Of a stretch of DNA of 64,000 nt, positions 1-7,532 are shown one piece after another. The notes under the pieces are model-generated. The model was not told the DNA's origin. It did no database searches and saw only the letters and a program-made list of their open reading frames with translations. Both the position numbers and the translations under genes were made by a program. The stretch's first letter is position 1; every line of letters begins with the position of its first letter. This DNA comes from Kribbella monticola (GTDB taxonomy: Bacteria; Actinomycetota; Actinomycetes; Propionibacteriales; Kribbellaceae). The stretch is from contig NZ_QFXK01000038.1 of NCBI RefSeq assembly GCF_003261635.1, positions 124,001 through 188,000 of the forward strand, given 5' to 3'.

Positions 1-1028
1 CATGACTGCTCCGCAAGCAGCTTGGTCCCGAAGTCGTCCACCGAGGCCGCCACATCGGACAGCACGACCACTGCGCGCTTCCGCTCCAGGTCGAGGCCGA
101 CGAACGAGCGATAGCCGCCAGTACCTCCGTTGTGCCAGACCATCGAGTGATCGGTTCCGGTCAGCGGGCTGGTAAGCCAGAACAGCCCGATGCGGTCGCC
201 GTCGCCGAAATCCTTCCTAGCAGCCAGTGCTTCGACGCCGGTGCCTCTCAGCAACGACTGCAGCATCAGCGCCATGTCGCCCGAGGTGGACACGACCCCT
301 CCGGCCGGGCCGTACCCGTCCTGGGCCCACGGCGCCTCCTTCCGACCGCCCGAGCTGTAGCCGACGGGTGCTGTCGCGTTCACCTGGGTCTCGTTCATCT
401 GCAGTGGTTGGAGCACTCGCTCCGACAGAAGCTCCGAGTAGCTCTTCCCTGCTTTGTGGGCGAGCGCCTGACCGAGCAGCGCCGCGCCGAGATTCGAGTA
501 CGCCGGTTTGCCACGTCCCCCGGTGCCGGCTGCCTTGGCTTGGTCGATCACCTGCTTCACGTCGTACGGGTAGGGATTGCCCGCGGACCAGCTGGCGAGG
601 AGTGACCGTGCGACGACGAGCGGCTGGTGCGAGGTGTTCGGGAGGCCGGACGTGTGGGTCGCCAGTTCCTCGAGCGAGGCGCTGGCGACGTCTGCTCCCT
701 CGAGCGGAAGCAGTGAGCCGACCTGCTGATCCAGCTTCACCTCGCCACGGCGTACCGAGTCGGCGAGCAGCAAGCCGGTCAGGGCCTTGCTGATCGAGCC
801 GATCTCGAACCGGCCGTGCTCGTTCGCACCTCGGCCGGCGAAGACCATCGAGTTGTCACCGATGACCGCAACGGCCAGCCGGTGCCCGGGCCCTTCGTAG
901 TTCTTATCGATGAAGGCCTGCAGTTTGTCGTCACCGGTCCGCGCCGCCTCCAGGTCGAGGCTGCGCGGCCGGACCAGCCAGCCGCCGGCTGTCACCGCGA
1001 TCGCCAGTAGTACGGCGATGAGTTTCAT
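1..1028 (-). CDS. Serine hydrolase, beta-lactamase class C / DD-peptidase fold (3' end outside window)
   Basis: I read about 342 codons on the minus strand from an ATG at 1028; the gene runs off the left edge. The N-terminus MKLIAVLLAIAVTAGG is a short signal peptide or membrane anchor, so the enzyme should be extracytoplasmic. The three penicillin-recognising motifs are visible: SISK (S78, K81, nucleophile and base), YSN (177-179) and HNGGTGG (299-305, in the place of KTG). This fits the class C / esterase / D-aminopeptidase group of serine hydrolases; substrate unknown. The start overlaps the stop of the upstream ArsR-like gene as ATGA, so the two are translationally coupled. Family certain, activity open. 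Confidence 0.88.
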   Translation of the reverse strand, partial: MKLIAVLLAIAVTAGGWLVRPRSLDLEAARTGDDKLQAFIDKNYEGPGHRLAVAVIGDNSMVFAGRGANEHGRFEIGSISKALTGLLLADSVRRGEVKLDQQVGSLLPLEGADVASASLEELATHTSGLPNTSHQPLVVARSLLASWSAGNPYPYDVKQVIDQAKAAGTGGRGKPAYSNLGAALLGQALAHKAGKSYSELLSERVLQPLQMNETQVNATAPVGYSSGGRKEAPWAQDGYGPAGGVVSTSGDMALMLQSLLRGTGVEALAARKDFGDGDRIGLFWLTSPLTGTDHSMVWHNGGTGGYRSFVGLDLERKRAVVVLSDVAASVDDFGTKLLAEQS

Positions 1029-1417
1029 ACTGACCTCTCCAAAGCAACCAAGATCGCCCGTAGCGCATCCACCCGATTCGGCGGTACGGCGAAGACGCCG
1101 CGGCTCGGGCTGTGCAGCCAGCCTTCGGCAGTCAACTGCCGCAGATGGTGGTAGATCTGCCCGCTCGTGCCAAGACCCTGGACCGCACTGAGTGCGTTGA
1201 CTGTGCTGGTCCCGCGCAGGATCTGCTGCATCAAGGTCAGCCGCACCGGGTTCCCGAGTGCTGCGAGCGCCCCAGCCCACACCGTCCAGTCCAGCTCCAG
1301 GACGGCGTCTTCTGTGGGCTCGACGGCCTGTGGACGAAGCCGGGCCGAGGCGCCGGATTCCAGCGCGGCGATCCGCCGCTCCAGCTCGGCGAGCCGGTTA
1401 TCCACAGCTTCTTCCAC
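1025..1417 (-). CDS. ArsR-like winged-helix transcriptional regulator
   Basis: The 130-residue protein begins with a charged helix (about residues 1-25, coiled-coil-like). A winged-helix domain follows (about 45-125) with ArsR-type features: LGNPVRLTLMQQIL, then a recognition-helix region around GTSGQIYHHLRQL and a wing containing GVFAVPP. No metal-binding cysteines are present, so it is unlikely to be a metal sensor. It is coupled by an ATGA overlap to the serine hydrolase downstream and presumably controls that pair. Two TACGTA palindromes just upstream may be its operator. Family call firm, ligand unknown. Confidence 0.85.
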   Translation of the reverse strand: MEEAVDNRLAELERRIAALESGASARLRPQAVEPTEDAVLELDWTVWAGALAALGNPVRLTLMQQILRGTSTVNALSAVQGLGTSGQIYHHLRQLTAEGWLHSPSRGVFAVPPNRVDALRAILVALERSV

Positions 1418-1426
1418 ATTGTGGAT

Positions 1427-1446
1427 AGTACGTAGTTACGTAGCTA
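1427..1446. promoter_or_regulatory. Candidate operator: paired TACGTA palindromes
   Basis: TACGTA occurs at 1429-1434 and again at 1437-1442, 8 bp start to start, in the 57-bp gap between the divergent ArsR-like gene (start 1417) and the amidohydrolase (start 1475). Position and symmetry suggest an operator shared by both promoters. Function is inferred. Confidence 0.4.
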
Positions 1447-1474
1447 TTGCAACAACCCGAGACTCTAAAGTGTC

Positions 1475-2347
1475 GTGGTGCGCGATGACGAGGTACCGGC
1501 GTGGTGGCAGCGGCTCGGGGTGGACGGATTGATGGACGTGCACGTCCACTTCCTGCCGGACGCGGTGCTGGACGCGGTGTGGCGGTATTTCGACCAGGCA
1601 GAAGAGCACTACGGCAGAGCCTGGCCGATCACCTATCGAACGCCCGTGGCCGAGCGATTGGAGACGCTGCGCGCACTCGGCGTACGGCGGTTCCCGGCGC
1701 TCGTCTACCCGCACAAGCCCGACATGGCCGCGTGGCTGAACCAGTGGGCACGGGACTTCGCGGCCGCGACACCCGGCTGCGTCCCGAGCGGAACGTTCTT
1801 CCCGGAACCAGGCGCAGCGCAGTACGTGAAAGAGGCTCTGGAGCTGGGCACTCGGATCTTCAAGGTGCATGTCCAGGTCGGCGACTACGACCCGCGCGAC
1901 GACGAGCTCGACGCGGTCTGGGGCCAGCTGGCCGAGGCCGGCGTGCCGGCTGTGGTGCATTGCGGATCAGGGCCGATTCCCGGCAGTCATACCGGCCCTG
2001 GGCCGTTCGGTGAAGTGCTGCGCAGGCACCCACGACTGACCGCGGTCATCGCACACCTGGGCATGCCGGAGTACGCCGAGCATCTCGCGCTGGCCGAGAC
2101 GTATCCAGGAGTGCACCTGGACACAACGATGGCGTTCACGCCGTTCGCGGAGGCGATGATGCCGGTCGACCGCTCGCTGCTGCCGCGGTTGGCCGCACTG
2201 CAGGAGCGGATCGTGCTCGGGTCGGACTTCCCGAACATCCCCTACGAGTACGCGGTACAACTGGAATCGCTGGAACGCCTCGACCTCGGCGACGACTGGC
2301 TGCGCGCCGTCTGCCACTACAACGGCGCGCGGCTACTCGGCGGGTAG
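1475..2347 (+). CDS. Amidohydrolase family protein (TIM-barrel metal hydrolase)
   Basis: 290 residues from GTG at 1475. It carries the hallmarks of the amidohydrolase-2 (ACMSD/TIM-barrel) family: DVHVHF at about 21-26 (metal HxH), a histidine in VVHCGSG, HLG near residue 195 and the late aspartate in LGSDFPNIPYEY. It should hydrolyse or decarboxylate a small organic substrate in the cytosol; the substrate cannot be read from the sequence. It is divergent from the ArsR-like regulator and its 3' end overlaps the convergent degenerate epoxide hydrolase by 15 bp. There is no clear ribosome-binding site before the GTG, so the start is tentative and the transcript may be nearly leaderless. Confidence 0.85.
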   Translation: MVRDDEVPAWWQRLGVDGLMDVHVHFLPDAVLDAVWRYFDQAEEHYGRAWPITYRTPVAERLETLRALGVRRFPALVYPHKPDMAAWLNQWARDFAAATPGCVPSGTFFPEPGAAQYVKEALELGTRIFKVHVQVGDYDPRDDELDAVWGQLAEAGVPAVVHCGSGPIPGSHTGPGPFGEVLRRHPRLTAVIAHLGMPEYAEHLALAETYPGVHLDTTMAFTPFAEAMMPVDRSLLPRLAALQERIVLGSDFPNIPYEYAVQLESLERLDLGDDWLRAVCHYNGARLLGG

Positions 2348-3151
2348 CTCCTGGGTCGGCAGCCGGGATGCGAACCAGGCAAGTGTGAGCCCGGTCAGCA
2401 GAGCATCGCGGTCAAGGTCCAGGTTGACCAGTTGGGCGTTCCAGGCCAGCAGTGCTGTGCTGAGCACCAGCGCCGAGATCTGCTGGCTCTCGGTGAACGC
2501 AGTGAGGTTCCCGTTGAACCAGCGCACTTCGGCGAGCTCCGCCGCGTCCAGCCCACGCTGCTGGGCCTGCGCTTCGGTCACTTCCGTGTACGCCGGGGTC
2601 GCGTCGAGCCCGAACTGGTCGTCGCCGACCCGGTACTCGTCGTACCCGAGGCGGCGCATCAGCTCGTCCCAGCCGGCCGCGCTCCGGCGGCTCGGGGAAC
2701 CGCCGGGCGGACCGGTCAGCGCCGTCCAGGCGATCGACGGGATCACCAGGTGGTACCTGCCCGTCGCCTCCAACCGGCCGGCCGCGTCGAGCACATCCAT
2801 CACGCCACTCGGCCACGCATGGGTGAGCAGTGCCGGCCGGGCGTCGGGATGGGCGGACCGCAGGTGCAGGAAGTGCACGAACTGACCGCTGATCTCGGTG
2901 CTGTAGTGGCTGTAGGCGTTCAGACGACGCTCGTGCACCCGCCAGTCGTAGCCGGTGACCCAGTAGTCGAGCAGGTCGTCGGCGTAGACGGCCGGGACGA
3001 TGCGGTCGAGGCCCGCTGCTATGTAGTCACCGCCCGCGCGGAACGTCCGGAGCCGCTGGTACAGCGACTCCAGCTCGGCCTGCGGCACCTGGAGCCGGAG
3101 CTCCCGGACCTCCGCAGTTCGCTCGATTCCCACCCGACGACCTCCACCCAT
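2333..3151 (-). CDS. Epoxide hydrolase-like protein, shortened and probably degenerate
   Basis: 272 residues. The first ~80 match the epoxide hydrolase N-terminal region (LRLQVPQAELESLYQRLRTFR, then VTGYDWRVHERRLNAY). The usual HGWPGS oxyanion segment is here HAWPSG. Family members are about 370-400 residues with a nucleophile Asp in a GGDWG context and a C-terminal acid/His pair. Here the nucleophile region reads VGDDQFG, the protein ends early, and no obvious catalytic His follows. An in-frame but decaying or repurposed enzyme is the simplest reading. The ATG at 3151 is the upstream-most start; a start near residue 8-10 is possible. Confidence 0.6.
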   Translation of the reverse strand: MGGGRRVGIERTAEVRELRLQVPQAELESLYQRLRTFRAGGDYIAAGLDRIVPAVYADDLLDYWVTGYDWRVHERRLNAYSHYSTEISGQFVHFLHLRSAHPDARPALLTHAWPSGVMDVLDAAGRLEATGRYHLVIPSIAWTALTGPPGGSPSRRSAAGWDELMRRLGYDEYRVGDDQFGLDATPAYTEVTEAQAQQRGLDAAELAEVRWFNGNLTAFTESQQISALVLSTALLAWNAQLVNLDLDRDALLTGLTLAWFASRLPTQELPAE

Positions 3152-3395
3152 CTCCCCGTACCGACCGCATCTCCCCCAGCATGATGCGCCGAACCACGAG
3201 TTGGTTCGGTGCTGACTTCCTTTCTAACGAGGCTCGGCACCGTTCGGTTGGTCCCGGGCCTGCAACTTGCTGCAATTCGAGGTTTCTCGAAAAGTGTTGA
3301 CAACGCTGTCTTCACCGATGGGCAGGCCATTGCCGCAGTTATTCCAACGTTGTAGTGTCATCGCGACCGCGCACTCATTGCATCGGAGGCCCTCG
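3152..3395. promoter_or_regulatory. Divergent promoter region with two LacI-type palindromes
   Basis: This 244-bp gap separates the epoxide hydrolase-like gene from the GH2 glycosidase. A TTGACA hexamer lies at 3297-3302. It overlaps GACAACGCTGTC (3299-3310), a near-palindrome with the central CG typical of LacI-family operators. A second palindrome, CAACGTTG, sits at 3345-3352. A sugar-responsive LacI-type repressor encoded elsewhere probably controls the glycosidase; no such regulator is in this neighbourhood. Assignment is by motif resemblance. Confidence 0.5.
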
Positions 3396-5228
3396 ATGTC
3401 ATCCACCCCGGTCCAGTCCGGACCACCCCGCGCCGAGCACCCCCGGCCGCAGTTCGTCCGGCCCGACTGGCTGACCCTGAACGGCGAGTGGCAGTTCGAA
3501 CTCGACCGCTCCGACTCCGGCCTCGAGCGCGGCGTCCGCGATCGCGACCTGTTGCAGCGGATCGTCGTCCCGTTCGCCCCCGAGTCGCAGCTGTCCGGGA
3601 TCGAGAACGTCGACTTCCTGGAAGCCGTCTGGTACCGGACGACGGTCACCGTCCCGGCCTCCTGGTCCGGCCGGGAGGCAGTGCTGCACTTCCAGGCCGT
3701 CGACCACGACGCGACCGTCTGGGTGAACGGCGTCGAGGTGGTCCGCCATCGTGGCGGTTTCACCCCGTTCAGCGCTTCGCTGGCAGGCGTGGCCGAGCCC
3801 GGCGACGAGGCCGTGATCGTGGTCCGTGCGCGAGACACGCGGTACGGCGTACAGGCTCGTGGCAAGCAGAGTCAGCCGTACTTCAACGCGGACTGCCACT
3901 ACACGCGGACGACCGGGATCTGGCAGACCGTCTGGCTGGAGGCTGTCCCGACCGTGCATCTGCTGCGGCCGCGAATCACCCCCGACGTGGCCGGCTCTTC
4001 GTTCCATCTCTCCGTTCCGATCTCGGCGAACAAGCCGGGCTGGAAGGTGCGCGCCGTCGTGACCGACGACGCGGGCGAGGTGGTGAGCGCCGAGGTCCGG
4101 GCCGATCTCGATCTCGCGCCGCGACTCGTGCTGGCCGTCCCCGCCGACCGGGTCAGGCTCTGGGACACGACCGACCCCCACCTGTACGGCGTACGGCTCG
4201 AGCTGATCGATGCCTCCGGCAACATTGTCGACAGTGCCGACAGCTATGCCGGCCTGCGGTCGGTGTCGATCAACGGGCAGGCCGTTCTGATCAACGGCAA
4301 GCACGTGTTCCAGCGGCTCGTGCTGGACCAGGGCTACTGGCCCGAGAGCCTGATGACGGCTCCTTCGGAAGAAGCCTTGGTGGCCGACATCGAGTTGAGT
4401 CTCGCGGCCGGGTTCAACGGGGCGCGGTTGCACCAGAAGGTCTTCGAGGAGCGGTTCCTGTACCACGCGGATCGGCTCGGGTATCTGGTCTGGGGCGAGT
4501 TCGGTGACTGGGGTGCGAGCGTCGCCGGGACCGGGGACGACAACCAGCAGCCGACGGCATCGTTCGTGACGCAGTGGCTCGAAGCGGTCGAGCGCGACTA
4601 CAGCCACCCGTCGATCATCGGCTGGTGCCCGCTGAACGAGACGCATCAGTTACTGCACGACCGCATCACGCAACTCGATGACGTCACCCGCGCGATGTTC
4701 CTTGCCACGAAGGCCGCCGACACCTCGCGACCGGTGCTCGACGCGTCGGGCTACTCGCACCGCGTGCCTGAAACGGACATCTGGGATTCGCACAACTACG
4801 AACAGGACCCGGTCGAGTTCGGCAAGCAGATGGCCGGCCTGGTCGACGGAACGCCGTACGGGAACACCGGCGGTGCGGACGATCGGCCGATCTCGCTGGC
4901 CTATGCGGGGCAGCCCTATTTCTGCAGCGAGTTCGGCGGGATCTGGTGGAACCCGGAGGCGGCCGAGAGCTCGTCGGGGAACGACAACACCGAATCTTGG
5001 GGCTATGGGCAACGAGTCGCGGACGAGGAGGATTTCTACGAGCGGTTCACCGGCCTGGTCGACGTGCTGCTCGACAACCCGTTGATGTTCGGCTATTGCT
5101 ACACGCAACTGACCGACGTCTTCCAGGAGGAGAACGGGATCTACCGCTTCGACCGCTCGGTCAAGCTGGACGTCGAACGGATCCGTGCCGCGCAGATCCG
5201 GCCCGCTGCCTTCGAAGCCGGCGAATAG
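3396..5228 (+). CDS. Glycoside hydrolase family 2 (beta-galactosidase/glucuronidase-like)
   Basis: 610 residues from ATG at 3396, preceded by GGAGG at about 3386-3390. The frame is open further upstream, but this ribosome-binding site fixes the start. Domain order is that of GH2: jelly-roll sugar-binding domain (about 20-190, WLTLNGEWQFELD then FQAVDHDATVWVNG), an Ig-like domain (about 195-300), then the TIM barrel with the acid/base segment WCPLNETH and a late glutamate in FCSEFGGIWW as likely nucleophile. No signal peptide, so it acts on imported oligosaccharides. The C-terminal extra domains of LacZ are absent. The LacI-type sites upstream support sugar control. Confidence 0.9.
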   Translation: MSSTPVQSGPPRAEHPRPQFVRPDWLTLNGEWQFELDRSDSGLERGVRDRDLLQRIVVPFAPESQLSGIENVDFLEAVWYRTTVTVPASWSGREAVLHFQAVDHDATVWVNGVEVVRHRGGFTPFSASLAGVAEPGDEAVIVVRARDTRYGVQARGKQSQPYFNADCHYTRTTGIWQTVWLEAVPTVHLLRPRITPDVAGSSFHLSVPISANKPGWKVRAVVTDDAGEVVSAEVRADLDLAPRLVLAVPADRVRLWDTTDPHLYGVRLELIDASGNIVDSADSYAGLRSVSINGQAVLINGKHVFQRLVLDQGYWPESLMTAPSEEALVADIELSLAAGFNGARLHQKVFEERFLYHADRLGYLVWGEFGDWGASVAGTGDDNQQPTASFVTQWLEAVERDYSHPSIIGWCPLNETHQLLHDRITQLDDVTRAMFLATKAADTSRPVLDASGYSHRVPETDIWDSHNYEQDPVEFGKQMAGLVDGTPYGNTGGADDRPISLAYAGQPYFCSEFGGIWWNPEAAESSSGNDNTESWGYGQRVADEEDFYERFTGLVDVLLDNPLMFGYCYTQLTDVFQEENGIYRFDRSVKLDVERIRAAQIRPAAFEAGE

Positions 5229-5239
5229 CTCAGCTCAGC

Positions 5240-5275
5240 AACACCCTCTGACCCAGCGCCGGGTCAGAGGGTGTT
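5240..5275. terminator. Bidirectional hairpin terminator (15-bp perfect stem)
   Basis: AACACCCTCTGACCC (5240-5254) and its exact complement (5261-5275) are separated by a 6-nt loop. It lies between the convergent GH2 and YeiH genes. The stop codon of YeiH (5264-5266) is inside the stem, so the last codons of YeiH are part of the terminator. Confidence 0.85.
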
Positions 5276-6586
5276 GGTGACGAGCTGCAGGAGCAGGCTG
5301 GTGGCGGCTACTGCGACCCAGAGGATGGCGCCGAGCAGGAGGGGGCGGAGGCCGGCGGCGCGGAGTTCGGCGGGGCGGAGCGAGAGGCCGATCGCGGCGA
5401 GGGCGCAGGTGATCAGGAAGGTGCCGGTCAGCGTCAGGCCCGGTTGCCAGGCGTCGGGGACCAGGCCCGCACTCCTCAGTGCCGCGGCCGCGACGAAGCC
5501 GACCAGGAACAGCGGCACCAGCTTCCGCCAGGGCAACTTCCGCCGCTCGACCGCGTCGACCTGCGCCGACCCGGCGGTGGGGGGCGTCGGCTCGGCGGTG
5601 GGGGGCGTCGGCTCGGCGGTGGGGGGCGTCGGCTCGGCGGTGGGGGGCGTCGGCTCGGCGGTGAGGGTCGTCGGCTCGGCGCCCGCGGGGTGCGTCGACT
5701 CGGCGGTGGCGGGCGTTGTGCGGGCGTCTCGGCGGGACTTGAGGAGGACCAGGGTGAGGACGATGGGGACGAGGGTGAGTGAGCGTGTCAGCTTGACGAC
5801 GAGCGCCTGGTCGCCTGCCGACTGGGAGTAGGCGTAGCCGGCCGCGACGACCGATGAGGTGTCGTTGATCGCAGTACCGGCCCAGAGGCCGAAGGCTTCC
5901 GGGCTGAGCCCGAGAAGATGGCCGAGCGGCGGAAACGCCAGCACAGCAACGACATTGAACGTGAAGATCGTGGCGAGCGCATACGCCACCGACGATCGCT
6001 TCGCCCCGATCGCGGCCGTCGCGGCGGCGATCGCCGACCCGCCACAGATCGCAGTACCGACTCCGATCAACGTCTGCGTATCCCCCCGTACGCCGAGCAG
6101 CCGGCCGAACACCCAGGCGCCACCCAGTGCGACGGTCAGCGTGCCGAGCATCACCGGCAATGAGGACCCACCCACGCGCACCACCTGCTGCAGAGACAAC
6201 CCGGTGCCGAGCACGACGATCGACAACTGCAGCAGATTCTTCGAGGCGAACTCGTACCCGGGCCGCAACCGCTCACGCCGCAACACCGGCACGACAACTC
6301 CAGCCAGTACGCCGAGCACGATCCCGAACACCGGTCCCCCGACGACCGGCACCAACCGCCCCAGCCCAACCGCGACCGCCGCCAACACGACCACAACCCC
6401 AACCCCAGGCAATCGCCCCACCCACCTGGCAAGAGACCCGACAGGAGCGGCGGAAACACCAAGTACGGACGCGGGTACGGCGTGCGCCGGCACGGCGGAG
6501 TCGCGGTCGGTCGCGGTTGGTGTTGCGGTGCTGGACGGGGTTGGGGTCGGGGGGTGCTTGGGTGACCTAACCTCGACGTGCAGCAT
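5264..6586 (-). CDS. YeiH/UPF0324-type membrane transporter (putative sulfate exporter)
   Basis: 440 residues with about ten hydrophobic helices and YeiH-family signatures: NLLQLSIVVLGTGLSL, GVGTAICGGSAIAAATAAIGAK and WAGTAINDTSSVVAAGYAYS. The N-terminus has a ~50-residue Pro/Thr-rich leader. The cytosolic or periplasmic loop near residues 290-345 is enlarged by repeats of TAEPTPP, encoded by the 21-bp tandem repeat listed separately; typical members lack it. YeiH is annotated as a sulfate exporter but its real substrate is poorly established. It is divergent from the GntR/HutC regulator, with a strong palindrome between them, so that regulator probably controls it. Confidence 0.85.
   Translation of the reverse strand: MLHVEVRSPKHPPTPTPSSTATPTATDRDSAVPAHAVPASVLGVSAAPVGSLARWVGRLPGVGVVVVLAAVAVGLGRLVPVVGGPVFGIVLGVLAGVVVPVLRRERLRPGYEFASKNLLQLSIVVLGTGLSLQQVVRVGGSSLPVMLGTLTVALGGAWVFGRLLGVRGDTQTLIGVGTAICGGSAIAAATAAIGAKRSSVAYALATIFTFNVVAVLAFPPLGHLLGLSPEAFGLWAGTAINDTSSVVAAGYAYSQSAGDQALVVKLTRSLTLVPIVLTLVLLKSRRDARTTPATAESTHPAGAEPTTLTAEPTPPTAEPTPPTAEPTPPTAEPTPPTAGSAQVDAVERRKLPWRKLVPLFLVGFVAAAALRSAGLVPDAWQPGLTLTGTFLITCALAAIGLSLRPAELRAAGLRPLLLGAILWVAVAATSLLLQLVTNTL
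5572..5676. repeat. 21-bp tandem repeat inside the YeiH gene (4 identical copies plus 1 variant)
   Basis: Unit starts at 5572, 5593, 5614 and 5635 are identical. A fifth unit at 5656-5676 differs at a few bases and a sixth is only partly recognisable. The unit keeps frame and encodes the heptad TAEPTPP on the minus strand, giving a flexible Pro-rich loop. Copy number is likely to vary between strains. Confidence 0.95.
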
Positions 6587-6604
6587 GCGGCGGACCTCTC
6601 CGGA

Positions 6605-6624
6605 GTAAATGTACGCACATTTAC
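6605..6624. promoter_or_regulatory. Palindromic operator between YeiH and GntR-family genes
   Basis: GTAAATGT (6605-6612) and ACATTTAC (6617-6624) form perfect 8-bp arms around ACGC. An isolated ACATTT half site follows at about 6641-6646. The site sits 19 bp from the YeiH start and about 75 bp from the regulator start. This spacing and A/T-rich dyad are typical of GntR/HutC operators, so autoregulation and control of YeiH are likely. Confidence 0.65.
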
Positions 6625-6697
6625 GCTAAGAGATGACCGGACATTTGGCAAGACGGCGGGCTGCGCCGTCCCTGGAGGAGTGGGAGCTGACGACCGG

Positions 6698-7474
6698 ATG
6701 ACCGAGCGCAGGCTCGACCGCAGTGGTGGTCAGACGCTGTGGAAGCAGTTGCAGCAGGACCTGGTCCGACGGCTCCGGGCCGGGGAGTTCGACGACCTGT
6801 TCCCCGGCGAACTCGCCCTGGTGGAGGACTACGCCGTCAGCCGCCACACCGTCCGCCAGGCGCTCGCCAAACTGCGCGCGGACGGGCTGATCGTCGCCGA
6901 GCGCGGCCGCCAACCACGCGTCGCGACCACCCCGGAGATCCGTCAGCCGATGGGCGCGCTGTACAGCCTGTTCTCCTCGGTCGAAGCATCCGGCCTCCCC
7001 CAGCACAGCGTCGTACGCGCCTTGGACGTCCGCGCCGACGGCGTGATCGCGAGCCGCCTCGACCTCGAAGCATCGAGCCCGCTCGTCTATCTCGAGCGCG
7101 TCCGCTTCGCCGGCGACGAACCGCTGGCGCTCGACCGGGTCTGGCTGCCGAAGGCCGTCGCTGAAGGACTGCTCGACGCCGACTTCAGCCACACCAGCCT
7201 CTACAACGAGCTCGCCGAGCGCACCGGCCTCCGCCTCGACCACGGCCGCGAAGACATCCGCGCGGTCAACCCCACCCCGGCCGAGCGCGCCCTCCTCCAT
7301 TGCCCCGCCGACGCCGCAGCCTTCTCGATCAACCGCCTCGGGCACGCTCAGGGCCGCAAGATCGAATGGCGCCACACCGTCGTCCGCGGCGACCGCTTCG
7401 CCCTCGCCGCCGAGTTCTCCGCCCACCAGGGTTACCGCCTGACCCCCGCCACCACCGCCACCTCGCTCCCCTGA
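6698..7474 (+). CDS. GntR-family regulator, HutC type (HTH plus UTRA domain)
   Basis: 258 residues from ATG at 6698. The frame is open back to 6578 but that segment overlaps the operator and does not look like protein; a GGGAG lies 11 nt before the chosen ATG. The N-terminal winged helix (about 12-75) contains LWKQLQQDLVRRLRAGEF and SRHTVRQALAKLRADGLI. The remainder (about 85-250) is a UTRA effector-binding domain with LVYLERVRFAGDEPLALDRV and a closing AAEFSAHQGYRL. Divergent from YeiH; effector unknown. Confidence 0.9.
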   Translation: MTERRLDRSGGQTLWKQLQQDLVRRLRAGEFDDLFPGELALVEDYAVSRHTVRQALAKLRADGLIVAERGRQPRVATTPEIRQPMGALYSLFSSVEASGLPQHSVVRALDVRADGVIASRLDLEASSPLVYLERVRFAGDEPLALDRVWLPKAVAEGLLDADFSHTSLYNELAERTGLRLDHGREDIRAVNPTPAERALLHCPADAAAFSINRLGHAQGRKIEWRHTVVRGDRFALAAEFSAHQGYRLTPATTATSLP

Positions 7475-7532
7475 CCGAGGACGTGACCGAGGGCCAGGTC
7501 GCCACCGCCAGCCACGCGGCCCCCTCGGTCAG
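7471..7532. terminator. Inverted repeat between convergent genes
   Basis: CTGACCGAGG (7471-7480) and CCTCGGTCAG (7523-7532) are complementary, and a second near copy TGACCGAGGG (7484-7493) can pair with the same right arm. Either fold gives a hairpin at the shared 3' end of the GntR-type gene and the MBL-fold gene. Termination is inferred. Confidence 0.5.

Noticed and set aside
3399-4646. 415-codon minus-strand frame
   Set aside because: Antisense to the GH2 glycosidase.
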